Shown here: positions 10,390-18,959 of the stretch, piece after piece
Numbering within the stretch: the first letter of the stretch is position 1
Layout: the number at the start of each line of letters is the position of its first letter
NCBI RefSeq assembly: GCF_900638555.1
Contig: NZ_LR134525.1
Span: forward strand, 248,001-312,000
DNA from: Neisseria meningitidis
Lineage (GTDB): Bacteria > Pseudomonadota > Gammaproteobacteria > Burkholderiales > Neisseriaceae
Length of the DNA stretch: 64,000 nucleotides
Reading direction: 5' to 3'
Translations under genes and position numbers: made by a program
The notes under the pieces: generated by a model
Databases searched by the model: none
What the model was told of the DNA's origin: nothing
The model's input: only the letters and a program-made list of their open reading frames with translations

Positions 10390-10514
10390 CTAAATTTAAG
10401 ATATTTTCCCGAGTCCGTCTGTGTTTCGACATGCTTGAACCATACCGTCCGATTTGTCAAAACCGTTCGATTTGTGGGAAAATCCCAAGATTGAATTTAA
10501 CGGAGGGCGACACC

Positions 10515-11039
10515 GTGTTGGACAGAGAAGGCTATCGCCCCAATGTCGGTATTATCCTAATTAACGAACGTAACGAAGTCTTTTGGGGCAAGCGCGTGCG
10601 CGAACATTCTTGGCAGTTTCCGCAAGGCGGCATCAAGCCGGGCGAAAGCCCCGAAACCGCCATGTACCGCGAGTTGTACGAAGAAGTCGGGCTTTTGCCG
10701 CAACACGTCAAAATTATCGGCCGCACGCGCGACTGGCTGCGTTATGACGTGCCGAACAACTGGGTACGCCGCGAATGGCGCGGATCCTATCGCGGGCAGA
10801 AGCAGATTTGGTATCTCCTGCGCCTGACCGGCCGAGATTGCGATGTCAACCTGCGCGCCACCCGCCACCCCGAATTTGACGGCTGGCGTTGGCATCAATA
10901 TTGGGCGCCCGTTGACGAAGTGATTGATTTCAAACGCGACGTTTATTTGGGGGCGTTGAAAGAACTCTCTTCCCGCTTCCTGCGCGGTATGGAAAGTTAT
11001 GAAGACTTTGCCGCCCGCCAATCTTCCGACAACCGCTAA
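10515..11039 (+). CDS. rppH: RNA pyrophosphohydrolase (Nudix hydrolase)
   Basis: 174 aa; removes pyrophosphate from the 5' end of mRNAs and so starts RNase E-led decay. The Nudix box is [22 protein letters not shown], from about residue 38, inside WQFPQGG. I chose the GTG at 10515, eight bases after GGAGGG: it gives the family start (V/M)[14 protein letters not shown]. The upstream in-frame ATG at 10431 would add 28 residues of no family resemblance. The terminator behind it is DUS-derived. Confident in the function, fairly confident in the GTG start. Confidence 0.92.
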   Translation: MLDREGYRPNVGIILINERNEVFWGKRVREHSWQFPQGGIKPGESPETAMYRELYEEVGLLPQHVKIIGRTRDWLRYDVPNNWVRREWRGSYRGQKQIWYLLRLTGRDCDVNLRATRHPEFDGWRWHQYWAPVDEVIDFKRDVYLGALKELSSRFLRGMESYEDFAARQSSDNR

Positions 11040-11052
11040 AACAACGGAACGC

Positions 11053-11086
11053 AACGCTTTCAGGCCGTCTGAAAGCGTTGTTTTTC
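11053..11086 (+). terminator. DUS-containing terminator after rppH
   Basis: AACGCTTTCAG and CTGAAAGCGTT pair around GCCGT, followed by GTTTTTC. The extended uptake word here is AGGCCGTCTGAA rather than ATGCCGTCTGAA, and a single DUS supplies one arm. Confidence 0.8.
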
Positions 11087-11105
11087 TTACTTTCAGATTA
11101 TTCCT

Positions 11106-13091
11106 ATGGCTAAAAACAACCAATACAGCGAATCCAGCATCACCGTCCTCAAAGGCTTGGAGCCGGTCAAAGAACGTCCCGGCATGTACACCCGCACCGA
11201 CAGCCCGACCCACATCTGTCAGGAAGTGATTGATAATGCGGCGGACGAGGCGTTGGGTGGTTTCGCGACTGCAATCGACGTGCAAATTCATGAAGACGGT
11301 TCGCTTTCCGTCCGTGATAACGGCCGCGGTATTCCCGTCGGCCTGCACCCTGAAGAAGGCGTACCCGTAGTCGAACTCGTGTTCACCCGTCTGCACGCGG
11401 GCGGCAAGTTCAACAAAAAAGACGGCGGCAGCGCGTATGCCTTTTCAGGCGGACTGCACGGCGTGGGCGTATCCGTCACCAACGCCCTCTCCACCCGCCT
11501 TGAGGTAACGGTCAAACGTGAAGGCAAAATCCACCGTATCGTGTTTGCCGGCGGCGACGTGGTCGAACCGTTGGCACAAGTGGGCAAATGCGCCGTCAAA
11601 GACAGCGGCACCGAAGTGCGCGTCTGGCCGGACGGCAAATATTTTGAAAGCCCGAATTACAGCATTCCCGAACTCGAACGCCTGCTGCGTGCCAAAGCCG
11701 TGCTGCTGCCGGGTGTGCGCGTTTCCCTGACCCGTCCGGTCAAAGGCGAAGACGAAGCGCACACCCAAACCTGGCATTACCCCGACGGCCTGAAAAGCTA
11801 TCTGACCGACCTGATTGCCGACGCGCAGGAAGCCGTACCGCTGTTCTCTTGCGAAAACTACATTTCAGACGAACACAACGGCGATTTCAGCATCGGCGAA
11901 GGCGCCGCCTTTGCCCTGACTTGGCTGGAAGAAGGCTCGTGTGCCAACGAAAGCTATGTCAACCTCATCCCCACCCCGCTGGGCGGCACGCACGAAGCGG
12001 GCTTGAAACAAGCCGTGTTCAACGCCGTCAGCAACTTCATCAACCTGCACAACCTCTTACCGCGCGGCGTGAAAGTGCAAAGCGACGACGTGTTCGGCAA
12101 AACTGCCTTTGTCCTCTCTGCCCGTGTCCTCGACCCGCAGTTCCAAGGTCAGACCAAAGACAAACTGACCAACCGCGACGCGCTGAAACTCGTTGCTACC
12201 GTATCGGGCGACCCTTTGGAACTGTGGCTGAACCAAAACGTGGACTTCGGCAAAAAAATCGCCGAACTCGCCATCCGTCAGGCACAGGCGCGGATGCGTT
12301 CGGTTAAAAAGATTGAAAAGAAAAAAGGCAGCGGCGTCGCCGTCCTGCCCGGTAAGCTGACCGACTGCGAAAGCGAAGACATCCGCGAAAACGAACTCTT
12401 CCTTGTCGAAGGCGATTCCGCCGGCGGCTCCGCCAAACTCGCTCGCGACAAAGCCACCCAGGCCATCCTGCCCCTGCGCGGCAAAGTGCTCAACAGCTTT
12501 GAAGTCCACCCCGACCAGCTCTTCGGCAACGCCGAAATCCACGACATTTCAGTTGCCATCGGCGTCGATCCGCACGGCATCAACGACCATCCCGATTTAA
12601 GCGGCCTGCGTTACGGCAAAATCGCCATCCTGTCCGATGCCGACGTGGACGGCTCGCATATTCAAGTTTTGCTGCTGACCCTGTTCTACCGCCACTTCCC
12701 GAAACTGGTCGCTGACGGACACATCTACGTCGCCCAGCCGCCGCTGTTCCGCGTAGATGTCAACGCACAAGGTAAAAGCAAACCCGCCCGCAAATTCTAC
12801 GCCCTCGACCAAAACGAACTTGACGGCATTTTAGAGCGGCTGCAAAAAGAAGGCGTTAAAGAAACTGCTTATTCCATCAGCCGTTTCAAAGGTTTGGGTG
12901 AGATGAACCCAGACCAGCTCAAAGATACTACCATGCACCCCGACACCCGCCGCCTGTTGCAGGTACAAATCCCCGAAGGCGCGGATGACGAGACGCGCGA
13001 CATCTTCTTCAAACTGATGGGCAAAGGCGAAGCCGCCGCCCGCCGCGCTTGGATGGAACGCGAAGGCGATACGGCGGAATTGGATATTTGA
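11106..13091 (+). CDS. parE: DNA topoisomerase IV subunit B
   Basis: 661 aa. ATP-driven decatenation of daughter chromosomes together with ParC. The GHKL ATPase parts are EVIDNAADEALGG, DNGRGIPVG and SGGLHGVGVSVTNALS. The TOPRIM parts are LFLVEGDSAGGSAKLARDK (EGDSAGG) and ILSDADVDGSHIQVLLLTLF, and the C-terminal RFKGLGEMNPDQLKDTTM closes it. Size and the lack of the long GyrB insert separate it from gyrB. Resistance-linked positions for quinolones in ParE lie near the EGDSA region, which looks ordinary. Its own transcription unit follows the rppH terminator. Confidence 0.96.
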   Translation: MAKNNQYSESSITVLKGLEPVKERPGMYTRTDSPTHICQEVIDNAADEALGGFATAIDVQIHEDGSLSVRDNGRGIPVGLHPEEGVPVVELVFTRLHAGGKFNKKDGGSAYAFSGGLHGVGVSVTNALSTRLEVTVKREGKIHRIVFAGGDVVEPLAQVGKCAVKDSGTEVRVWPDGKYFESPNYSIPELERLLRAKAVLLPGVRVSLTRPVKGEDEAHTQTWHYPDGLKSYLTDLIADAQEAVPLFSCENYISDEHNGDFSIGEGAAFALTWLEEGSCANESYVNLIPTPLGGTHEAGLKQAVFNAVSNFINLHNLLPRGVKVQSDDVFGKTAFVLSARVLDPQFQGQTKDKLTNRDALKLVATVSGDPLELWLNQNVDFGKKIAELAIRQAQARMRSVKKIEKKKGSGVAVLPGKLTDCESEDIRENELFLVEGDSAGGSAKLARDKATQAILPLRGKVLNSFEVHPDQLFGNAEIHDISVAIGVDPHGINDHPDLSGLRYGKIAILSDADVDGSHIQVLLLTLFYRHFPKLVADGHIYVAQPPLFRVDVNAQGKSKPARKFYALDQNELDGILERLQKEGVKETAYSISRFKGLGEMNPDQLKDTTMHPDTRRLLQVQIPEGADDETRDIFFKLMGKGEAAARRAWMEREGDTAELDI

Positions 13092-13112
13092 ACCGTGATT
13101 GCCGCATACGAA

Positions 13113-13154
13113 AAAATGCCGTCTGAAACCAAATCGGCTTTCAGACGGCATTTC
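13113..13154 (+). terminator. Convergent DUS terminator between parE and proQ
   Basis: AAAATGCCGTCTGAAA and TTTCAGACGGCATTT with a short loop. It lies between the convergent parE and proQ ends. Confidence 0.8.
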
Positions 13155-13164
13155 GTTTGGGGAT

Positions 13165-13590
13165 TTATTCTGTTGTGGAAGATTCGGCTGCTTCGGCTTC
13201 AACAGACGGCGTTTCGGCGACAGCTTGGGCGGACTGCTGTTGCAAAGCCTGCTGCACGAAAGGATGGTTTTGCGCGATTGCCTGTTCTTCGGGGGTAACT
13301 TCGCCTTTGAAACGGTTGTTCAAATCGAAACGTTTGCCACCGCGCGCCAAGGCTTTCAGATAGCGCGGACGGCGGCAGTGGTTGGCGAGGACGCGTGCAA
13401 TCAGTGCGGCATCGTATTGGGGCAAAGCGGCAATCAAATCCTGATCGATACCGAGTGCCAACGGTTTAAATCGTTTGAATACATCATATTTGCCGTAGAT
13501 GTGGTCGGCAATCATTTCTGTCTGTTTCTTTTTGCTCATAGTTTGGACGGCGGATTTCAGTGCTGCGCCCAAAGCGGTTTCTTGTGTCAT
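13165..13590 (-). CDS. proQ: Minimal ProQ/FinO-type RNA chaperone
   Basis: 141 aa, essentially the FinO-like domain alone with a short Gln/Ala/Glu tail (QQALQQQSAQAVAETPS). The core carries YDVFKRFKPLALGIDQDL and HCRRPRYLKALARGGKRFDLNN, the basic RNA-binding face of the family, and EVTPEEQAIA. In meningococcus the minimal ProQ is a global binder of structured sRNAs and mRNA 3' ends. Relative to enterobacterial ProQ it lacks the linker and Tudor-like C-terminal domain. It lies between convergent parE and the co-directional aroC. Confidence 0.92.
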   Translation of the reverse strand: MTQETALGAALKSAVQTMSKKKQTEMIADHIYGKYDVFKRFKPLALGIDQDLIAALPQYDAALIARVLANHCRRPRYLKALARGGKRFDLNNRFKGEVTPEEQAIAQNHPFVQQALQQQSAQAVAETPSVEAEAAESSTTE

Positions 13591-13681
13591 TTCGGTTGTA
13601 TTCCTCTAAACAAACCCGTGCGTCAAAGCGGCACGGCAATGCTCGGTATTCTATTATAAAGTCTGTGTTTTGGCTAAATTT

Positions 13682-14782
13682 TTATTTGTTTGAAAGGGTA
13701 ATGTCGGGCGTATTAACCTGAACATCCGCATTTTGCGCGCGATGGCGCAGGGCGTGGTCGATTAAAACCAATGCCAGCATAGCTTCTGCAATCGGCGCGG
13801 CGCGCAAGCCGACGCAGGGGTCGTGCCTGCCGTGCGTGGCGAGTTCGATGGGGTTGCCGTTGATGTCGATACTGCGGCGCGGGGTGGCGATGGAGCTGGT
13901 GGGTTTGATGGCGATATTGACGTGGATGTCTTGTCCGGTGCTGATGCCGCCGAGGATGCCGCCTGAGTGGTTGGACAGGAAGCCTTGCGGGGTGAGTTCG
14001 TCGCCGTGTTCGCTGCCGCGTTGCGTTACGCTGTCAAAACCTGCGCCGATTTCCACGCCTTTGACGGCGTTGATGCCCATCATGGCGTAGGCGATTTCGG
14101 CATCGAGGCGGTCGAATACGGGTTCGCCCAAGCCGACGGGGACGTTGGCGGCTTCAATATGCAGCTTCGCGCCGACGGAATCCAAGGATTTGCGCACGCT
14201 GTCCATATAGTTTTCCAGCTCGGCAATTTGGCTATGGTTGGCGGCAAAAAAAGGATTTTGGGAAATGTGTTCGCAGCCTTCAAACCGGATTTCTTTTTCG
14301 CCGACTTGGGTAACGTAGGCGGTGATTTCCGTGCCGAATTTTTCTTTCAACCATTTTTTGGCAACGGCTCCGGCGGCAACGCGGGCGGCGGTTTCGCGGG
14401 CGGAACTCCTGCCGCCGCCCCGGTAGTCGCGCGTGCCGTATTTGTGCCAATAGGTATAGTCGGCGTGGCCGGGGCGGAAGCTGGTGGCGATGTTGCCGTA
14501 GTCTTTGCTGCGCTGGTCGGTATTGCGGATTAAGAGGGCGATGGGCGTGCCGGTGGTTTTGCCTTCGAATACGCCGGAGAGGATTTCGACTTGGTCGGCT
14601 TCGCGGCGTTGGGTAACGTGGCGGCTGGTGCCGGGTTTGCGTCGGTCGAGGTCAAATTGGATATCCGCTTCGCTTAATTCCAAGCCGGGCGGGCAGCCGT
14701 CGATGATACAGCCCAAACCCGCGCCGTGGCTTTCGCCGAAGGTGGTAACGGTGAAGAGTTGTCCGAAAGTGTTGCCTGCCAT
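13682..14782 (-). CDS. aroC: Chorismate synthase
   Basis: 366 aa. Last step of the shikimate pathway: EPSP to chorismate, needing reduced FMN. Signatures are [19 protein letters not shown] near the start, [25 protein letters not shown] sequence in the middle (read as [18 protein letters not shown]) and [34 protein letters not shown] near the end. All three family boxes are intact. The DAHP-synthase-like protein at 508 stands in the same window but would act at the other end of the pathway if it were active. It diverges from trmA. Confidence 0.96.
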   Translation of the reverse strand: MAGNTFGQLFTVTTFGESHGAGLGCIIDGCPPGLELSEADIQFDLDRRKPGTSRHVTQRREADQVEILSGVFEGKTTGTPIALLIRNTDQRSKDYGNIATSFRPGHADYTYWHKYGTRDYRGGGRSSARETAARVAAGAVAKKWLKEKFGTEITAYVTQVGEKEIRFEGCEHISQNPFFAANHSQIAELENYMDSVRKSLDSVGAKLHIEAANVPVGLGEPVFDRLDAEIAYAMMGINAVKGVEIGAGFDSVTQRGSEHGDELTPQGFLSNHSGGILGGISTGQDIHVNIAIKPTSSIATPRRSIDINGNPIELATHGRHDPCVGLRAAPIAEAMLALVLIDHALRHRAQNADVQVNTPDITLSNK

Positions 14783-14928
14783 GATTTTTCCCTTTATCGG
14801 TATAGTGTGGAAAGATGGCGGATTTTAGCACAAAAGCCCGTCCGTCATTGAAGGGGCGGCAGTCAAAGAGTTTGCGTGCGGCGAGGCAAATCGGCTTATA
14901 ATCCGGTCTGATTTTTCAGGATAGCGAT

Positions 14929-16017
14929 ATGAGCGACTACACGCAGCAGCTTCAAGATAAAAAAGACCACCTTAAAACCCTTTTTGCAGGTTTGGATGTT
15001 CCTGAGTGGGAAGTGTACGAATCTCCGGACAAACATTACCGTATGCGTGCCGAGTTCCGTATTTGGCACGAAGGCGGTGAAATGTTTTATGCCATGTTTG
15101 AAAAAGGACAAAAGGCTGGCGGGGCAAGCCTGATCCGTTGCGACCGTTTTGAAGCGGCTTCCGAAGCCGTCAACCGCCTGATGCCAGAATTGATTGCCGT
15201 TGCCGCCCAATCTGCCGAACTGAGAAACCGTTGGTATGCCGTCGAATTTTTGTCTACGCTCAGCGGGGAAATGCTGGTTACCATGATTTACCACAAAAGG
15301 CTTGATAATGAGTGGATGCAGGCGGCGCAAGCGTTACAGCAACAGTTGGATATTTCCGTCATCGGGCGGAGCAGGGGACAGAAAATAGTCTTAAAACAGG
15401 ACTATGTAACGGAAACTTTGAAGGTCGGCAACCGGGATTTCCGTTATCGGCAAATTGAAGGCAGTTTTACCCAACCGAATGCCGCCGTGTGTCAGAAAAT
15501 GCTTGAATGGGCCTGCGGTGCAGCAGAAGGATTGGATGGGGATTTGCTCGAACTGTATTGCGGAAACGGCAACTTTACGCTTCCTTTATCTGAAAAGTTT
15601 GAACGTGTTTTGGCAACCGAAATCTCCAAAACCTCCATCAGCGCGGCGCAATGGAATATCGAAGCCAACCGCATCGGCAACATCAAAATCGCCCGTCTGT
15701 CTGCTGAAGAATTTACCGAAGCCTATACCGGAAAACGTGAGTTTAAACGCCTTAAGGATGGCGGTATTGCTTTGACGGATTACGCATTTTCCACTATTTT
15801 CGTCGATCCGCCGCGTGCCGGTATCGATGAGGAAACTTTGAAGCTGGTGTCGCAGTTTGACAACATCATCTACATTTCCTGCAATCCCGAAACGCTGCGT
15901 GCCAATTTGGACACCTTGGTGGAAACCCATGCGGTCGAACGCGCCGCCCTGTTCGACCAATTCCCGTTTACGCACCATATCGAAAGTGGTGTATTGTTGA
16001 AAAAGAAAATCCTTTGA
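14929..16017 (+). CDS. trmA: tRNA (uracil-5-)-methyltransferase
   Basis: 362 aa. Makes m5U54 (ribothymidine) in the T loop of tRNAs using S-adenosylmethionine. The SAM loop is [16 protein letters not shown], the catalytic cysteine is in [15 protein letters not shown], and [10 protein letters not shown] is the third family box; the C-terminal HHIESGVLL supplies the general base. No iron-sulfur cysteine cluster or TRAM domain, which separates TrmA from RlmC/RlmD. tyrB begins 20 bp downstream on the same strand, so the two are probably co-transcribed. Confidence 0.94.
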   Translation: MSDYTQQLQDKKDHLKTLFAGLDVPEWEVYESPDKHYRMRAEFRIWHEGGEMFYAMFEKGQKAGGASLIRCDRFEAASEAVNRLMPELIAVAAQSAELRNRWYAVEFLSTLSGEMLVTMIYHKRLDNEWMQAAQALQQQLDISVIGRSRGQKIVLKQDYVTETLKVGNRDFRYRQIEGSFTQPNAAVCQKMLEWACGAAEGLDGDLLELYCGNGNFTLPLSEKFERVLATEISKTSISAAQWNIEANRIGNIKIARLSAEEFTEAYTGKREFKRLKDGGIALTDYAFSTIFVDPPRAGIDEETLKLVSQFDNIIYISCNPETLRANLDTLVETHAVERAALFDQFPFTHHIESGVLLKKKIL

Positions 16018-16037
16018 AAAAGTAAAAGGTAAGGACT

Positions 16038-17231
16038 ATGTACCGACACATCGAATACTATCCGGGCGACCCGATTTTGAGTTTGGTCGAAACCTTCAAA
16101 AACGACCCGCGCCCTGAAAAAGTCAATTTGAGCATAGGCATTTATTTCGACGACGAAGGCAAAATGCCCGTGTTGGAATCCGTGCGCCGTGCCGAAACCG
16201 CCCGCGCCGCCACGCCTGCGCCGTCGCCCTACCTGCCGATGGAAGGCTTGGACACTTACCGCAGCGCGGTGCAGCATTTATTGTTCGGCACAGACAACCC
16301 TGCGCTCGCGCAAGGGCGCATCGTTACCGTACAAACCTTGGGCGGCTCGGGCGCACTCAAAGTCGGGGCGGACTTCCTGCACCGCTGGTTTCCCGAAGCG
16401 CGCGCCTACGTCAGCGACCCGACTTGGGACAACCATCGCGGCATTTTTGAAGGCGCAGGTTTCGAGGTCGGCACTTACCCATATTACGACCCTGCCACTG
16501 TTGGCGTGAAATTCGACGAAATGACCGCGTTTTTCAACACCCTGCCCGAAAACAGCGTCCTGATCCTCCATCCCTGCTGCCACAACCCGACCGGCGTGGA
16601 TATGTCGGAACAGCAATGGGACGAAGTGTTGCACATCATCAAAACGCGCAAACTGATTCCGTTTATGGACATTGCCTACCAAGGCTTCGGCGGCGATTTG
16701 GACAGCGATGCCTACGCCGTCCGCAAAGCGGTGGAAATGGAATTGCCCTTGTTCGTCAGCAATTCCTTCTCAAAAAACCTGTCGCTCTACGGCGAGCGCG
16801 TCGGCGGCCTGAGCGTGGTTTGCCCGAATAAGGAAGAAGCGGATTTGGTGTTCGGACAGCTCAAATTCACTGTCCGCCGCATCTACTCCAGCCCGCCCGC
16901 GCACGGCGCGTATATCGCCGCCGACGTGATGAACAGCCCCGAACTTTACGCCTTGTGGCAAAACGAGGTTTATATGATGCGCGACCGCATCCGTGCGATG
17001 CGGCAGAAACTTTATGATGTCTTAACTGCGCAAATCCCCGATCGCGATTTCACTTATTTCATCAAACAGCGCGGCATGTTCGGCTACACAGGATTGAGCG
17101 TGGAACAAGTCCGCAGGCTGCGCGACGAATTTGCCGTTTACCTGCTGGATTCCGGCAGGATGTGCGTCGCCGGACTGAATACGTCGAATACCGACTATGT
17201 TGCCCGCGCATTTGCGGAAGTCTTGAAATAA
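16038..17231 (+). CDS. tyrB: Aromatic amino acid aminotransferase (class I, PLP)
   Basis: 397 aa. Transfers amino groups among aspartate, tyrosine and phenylalanine. The PLP lysine is in [16 protein letters not shown] (Lys246), with the substrate/cofactor motifs [12 protein letters not shown] and [13 protein letters not shown], and the C-terminal [14 protein letters not shown]. This layout is the aspartate/aromatic aminotransferase Ia group; TyrB rather than AspC is inferred from context and general resemblance. It ends in a terminator that also serves the tRNA gene on the other strand. Confidence 0.9.
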   Translation: MYRHIEYYPGDPILSLVETFKNDPRPEKVNLSIGIYFDDEGKMPVLESVRRAETARAATPAPSPYLPMEGLDTYRSAVQHLLFGTDNPALAQGRIVTVQTLGGSGALKVGADFLHRWFPEARAYVSDPTWDNHRGIFEGAGFEVGTYPYYDPATVGVKFDEMTAFFNTLPENSVLILHPCCHNPTGVDMSEQQWDEVLHIIKTRKLIPFMDIAYQGFGGDLDSDAYAVRKAVEMELPLFVSNSFSKNLSLYGERVGGLSVVCPNKEEADLVFGQLKFTVRRIYSSPPAHGAYIAADVMNSPELYALWQNEVYMMRDRIRAMRQKLYDVLTAQIPDRDFTYFIKQRGMFGYTGLSVEQVRRLRDEFAVYLLDSGRMCVAGLNTSNTDYVARAFAEVLK

Positions 17232-17249
17232 GAGTTTGAAGTAAGTCAA

Positions 17250-17289
17250 AAGACCGTCTGAAAAATATTTATCTTTCAGACGGTCTCTT
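17250..17289 (-). terminator. Bidirectional DUS-like terminator between tyrB and tRNA-Arg
   Basis: AGACCGTCTGAAA and TTTCAGACGGTCT flank an A/T loop. The uptake core is GACCGTCTGAA instead of ATGCCGTCTGAA, so it is a DUS variant used mainly as a hairpin. Confidence 0.8.
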
Positions 17290-17295
17290 TATAAT

Positions 17296-17371
17296 TGGCG
17301 CACCCAACAGGGATCGAACCTGTGACCTCCAGCTTCGGAAACTGACACTCTTCCAACTGAGCTATGGGTGC
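17296..17371 (-). tRNA. tRNA-Arg (anticodon CCG)
   Basis: 76 nt with encoded CCA. Read on the minus strand, the acceptor arm GCACCCA pairs with TGGGTGC, the D-arm is AGCTCAGTTGGAAGAGT, and the anticodon arm has loop TTCCGAA closed by TCAGT/GCTGG, giving CCG (reads CGG). The T-arm holds GGTTCGATCC. A single-copy type of arginine tRNA, isolated from others, with a terminator directly behind it. Confidence 0.95.
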
Positions 17372-17381
17372 GTAAAACGTA

Positions 17382-17410
17382 AGGTTAACGTAAATTCTGC
17401 AAATTGGCAA
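17382..17410 (-). promoter_or_regulatory. Probable tRNA-Arg promoter
   Basis: On the minus strand TTGCCA, a 17-base spacer and TAACCT lie 11 bases before the tRNA 5' end. The -35 matches well, the -10 moderately. Confidence 0.45.
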
Positions 17411-17655
17411 AGGTTATCTTGCGCCGGCAGGCGGCGTATGGCGGCATAAGGAGAGTTTTCTTGAGGATAAACCATTATTTTCAAAGGATTATTTGTTTTA
17501 TACAGATACCGTTGGCAAATTTTTTCATATTTTCAATGATAGCGATTGGAAAGACCCTGTGAATTCAGTATAATCCAGCAAAATATTGTTAACTGCGTTT
17601 AACACACCAAACTATAATTTACAGCACAACCTAACCTGACGGCGAGGCCTACCAA

Positions 17656-18495
17656 ATGAAACAACTCCGCGACAACAAAGCCCAAGGCTCTGCACTGTTT
17701 ACCCTTGTGAGCGGTATCGTTATTGTTATTGCAGTCCTTTATTTCCTGATTAAGCTGGCGGGCAGCGGCTCGTTCGGCGATGTCGATGCCACTACGGAAG
17801 CGGCAACGCAGACCCGTATCCAGCCCGTCGGACAATTGACGATGGGCGACGGCATCCCCGTCGGCGAACGCCAAGGCGAACAGATTTTCGGCAAAATCTG
17901 TATCCAATGCCACGCGGCGGACAGCAATGTGCCGAACGCTCCGAAACTGGAACACAACGGCGATTGGGCACCGCGTATCGCGCAAGGCTTCGATACCTTG
18001 TTCCAACACGCGCTGAACGGCTTTAACGCCATGCCTGCCAAAGGCGGTGCGGCAGACCTGACCGATCAGGAACTCAAACGGGCGATTACTTACATGGCGA
18101 ACAAAAGCGGCGGTTCTTTCCCGAATCCTGATGAGGCTGCGCCTGCCGACAATGCCGCTTCAGGAACAGCTTCTGCTCCTGCCGATAGTGCAGCTTCGGC
18201 AGAAGCGAAGGCAGAAGACAAGGGTGCGGCAGCCCCTGCGGTCGGCGTTGACGGTAAAAAAGTCTTCGAAGCAACCTGTCAGGTGTGCCACGGCGGTTCG
18301 ATTCCCGGTATTCCCGGCATAGGCAAAAAAGACGATTGGGCACCGCGTATCAAAAAAGGCAAAGAAACCTTGCACAAACACGCCCTTGAAGGCTTTAACG
18401 CGATGCCGGCCAAAGGCGGCAATGCAGGTTTGAGCGATGACGAAGTCAAAGCGGCTGTTGACTATATGGCAAACCAATCCGGTGCAAAATTCTAA
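17656..18495 (+). CDS. cycB: Membrane-anchored dihaem cytochrome c5
   Basis: 279 aa. An N-terminal membrane anchor (LVSGIVIVIAVLYFLIKLAG, residues 17-36) is followed by two similar cytochrome c domains, with haem sites CIQCH at about 82-86 and CQVCH at about 207-211. Methionine ligands lie in the repeated GFNAMPAKGG. The domains are joined by an Ala/Glu/Asp-rich linker (ADNAASGTASAPADSAASAEA) that lets the outer domain reach across the periplasm. In Neisseria, c5 carries electrons from the bc1 complex to the cbb3 oxidase and to the nitrite reductase AniA. TATAAT at 17613-17618 is a likely -10. Confidence 0.93.
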   Translation: MKQLRDNKAQGSALFTLVSGIVIVIAVLYFLIKLAGSGSFGDVDATTEAATQTRIQPVGQLTMGDGIPVGERQGEQIFGKICIQCHAADSNVPNAPKLEHNGDWAPRIAQGFDTLFQHALNGFNAMPAKGGAADLTDQELKRAITYMANKSGGSFPNPDEAAPADNAASGTASAPADSAASAEAKAEDKGAAAPAVGVDGKKVFEATCQVCHGGSIPGIPGIGKKDDWAPRIKKGKETLHKHALEGFNAMPAKGGNAGLSDDEVKAAVDYMANQSGAKF

Positions 18496-18522
18496 ATTTA
18501 GATTAAAATTTCGGATTAAATA

Positions 18523-18553
18523 AAAACGGGGCAGGTATCTGCTCCGTTTTTTT
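18523..18553 (+). terminator. Rho-independent terminator after cytochrome c5
   Basis: AAACGGGGCAG and CTGCTCCGTTT pair around GTAT, followed by T7. Unlike most terminators here it contains no DUS. Confidence 0.85.
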
Positions 18554-18562
18554 ATGGGAATT

Positions 18563-18717
18563 TATAGTGGATTAACAAAAATCAGGACAAGGCGACGAAG
18601 CCGCAGACAGTACAGATAGTACGGAACCGATTCACTTGGTGCTTGAGCACCTTAGAGAATCGTTCTCTTTGAGCTAAGGAGAGGCAACGCTGTACTGGTT
18701 TTTGTTAATCCACTATA
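18563..18717. repeat. Correia repeat element (CREE), long form
   Basis: 155 bp, bounded by TATAGTGGATTAA and its inverse TTAATCCACTATA. It includes the internal block ending in GAGAATCGTTCTCTTTGAG that carries the IHF-site region missing from the short form. Transposon-like and non-autonomous. It sits in the 464 bp gene-free stretch between cytochrome c5 and gcvP; no gene is seen from 18718 to 18906. Confidence 0.95.
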
Positions 18718-18906
18718 TTTGTTTGTCCGTGTGGAAATGACATCAAAGGGTGTGAATAGGCTTTTCATCTTTGAAATCTGTTTGCACGATCGGATGAATA
18801 AAAAGTAGGATGATAAAAAAGCTGATGTATGGATACTGGTTTAACTCATTTGTTTTAAAGTTATAGTCGAGATACGTGTATTGGTGCAACCAGTCTGCCG
18901 TTGACG

Positions 18907-18941
18907 AAAATGCCGTCTGAAAATGTTTCAGACGGCATTTG
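18907..18941 (-). terminator. DUS terminator after gcvP
   Basis: AAAATGCCGTCTGAAA and TTTCAGACGGCATTT with a 3-base loop, just past the gcvP stop on the minus strand. Confidence 0.8.
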
Positions 18942-18959
18942 TCTTCGGGGTTTCAACGG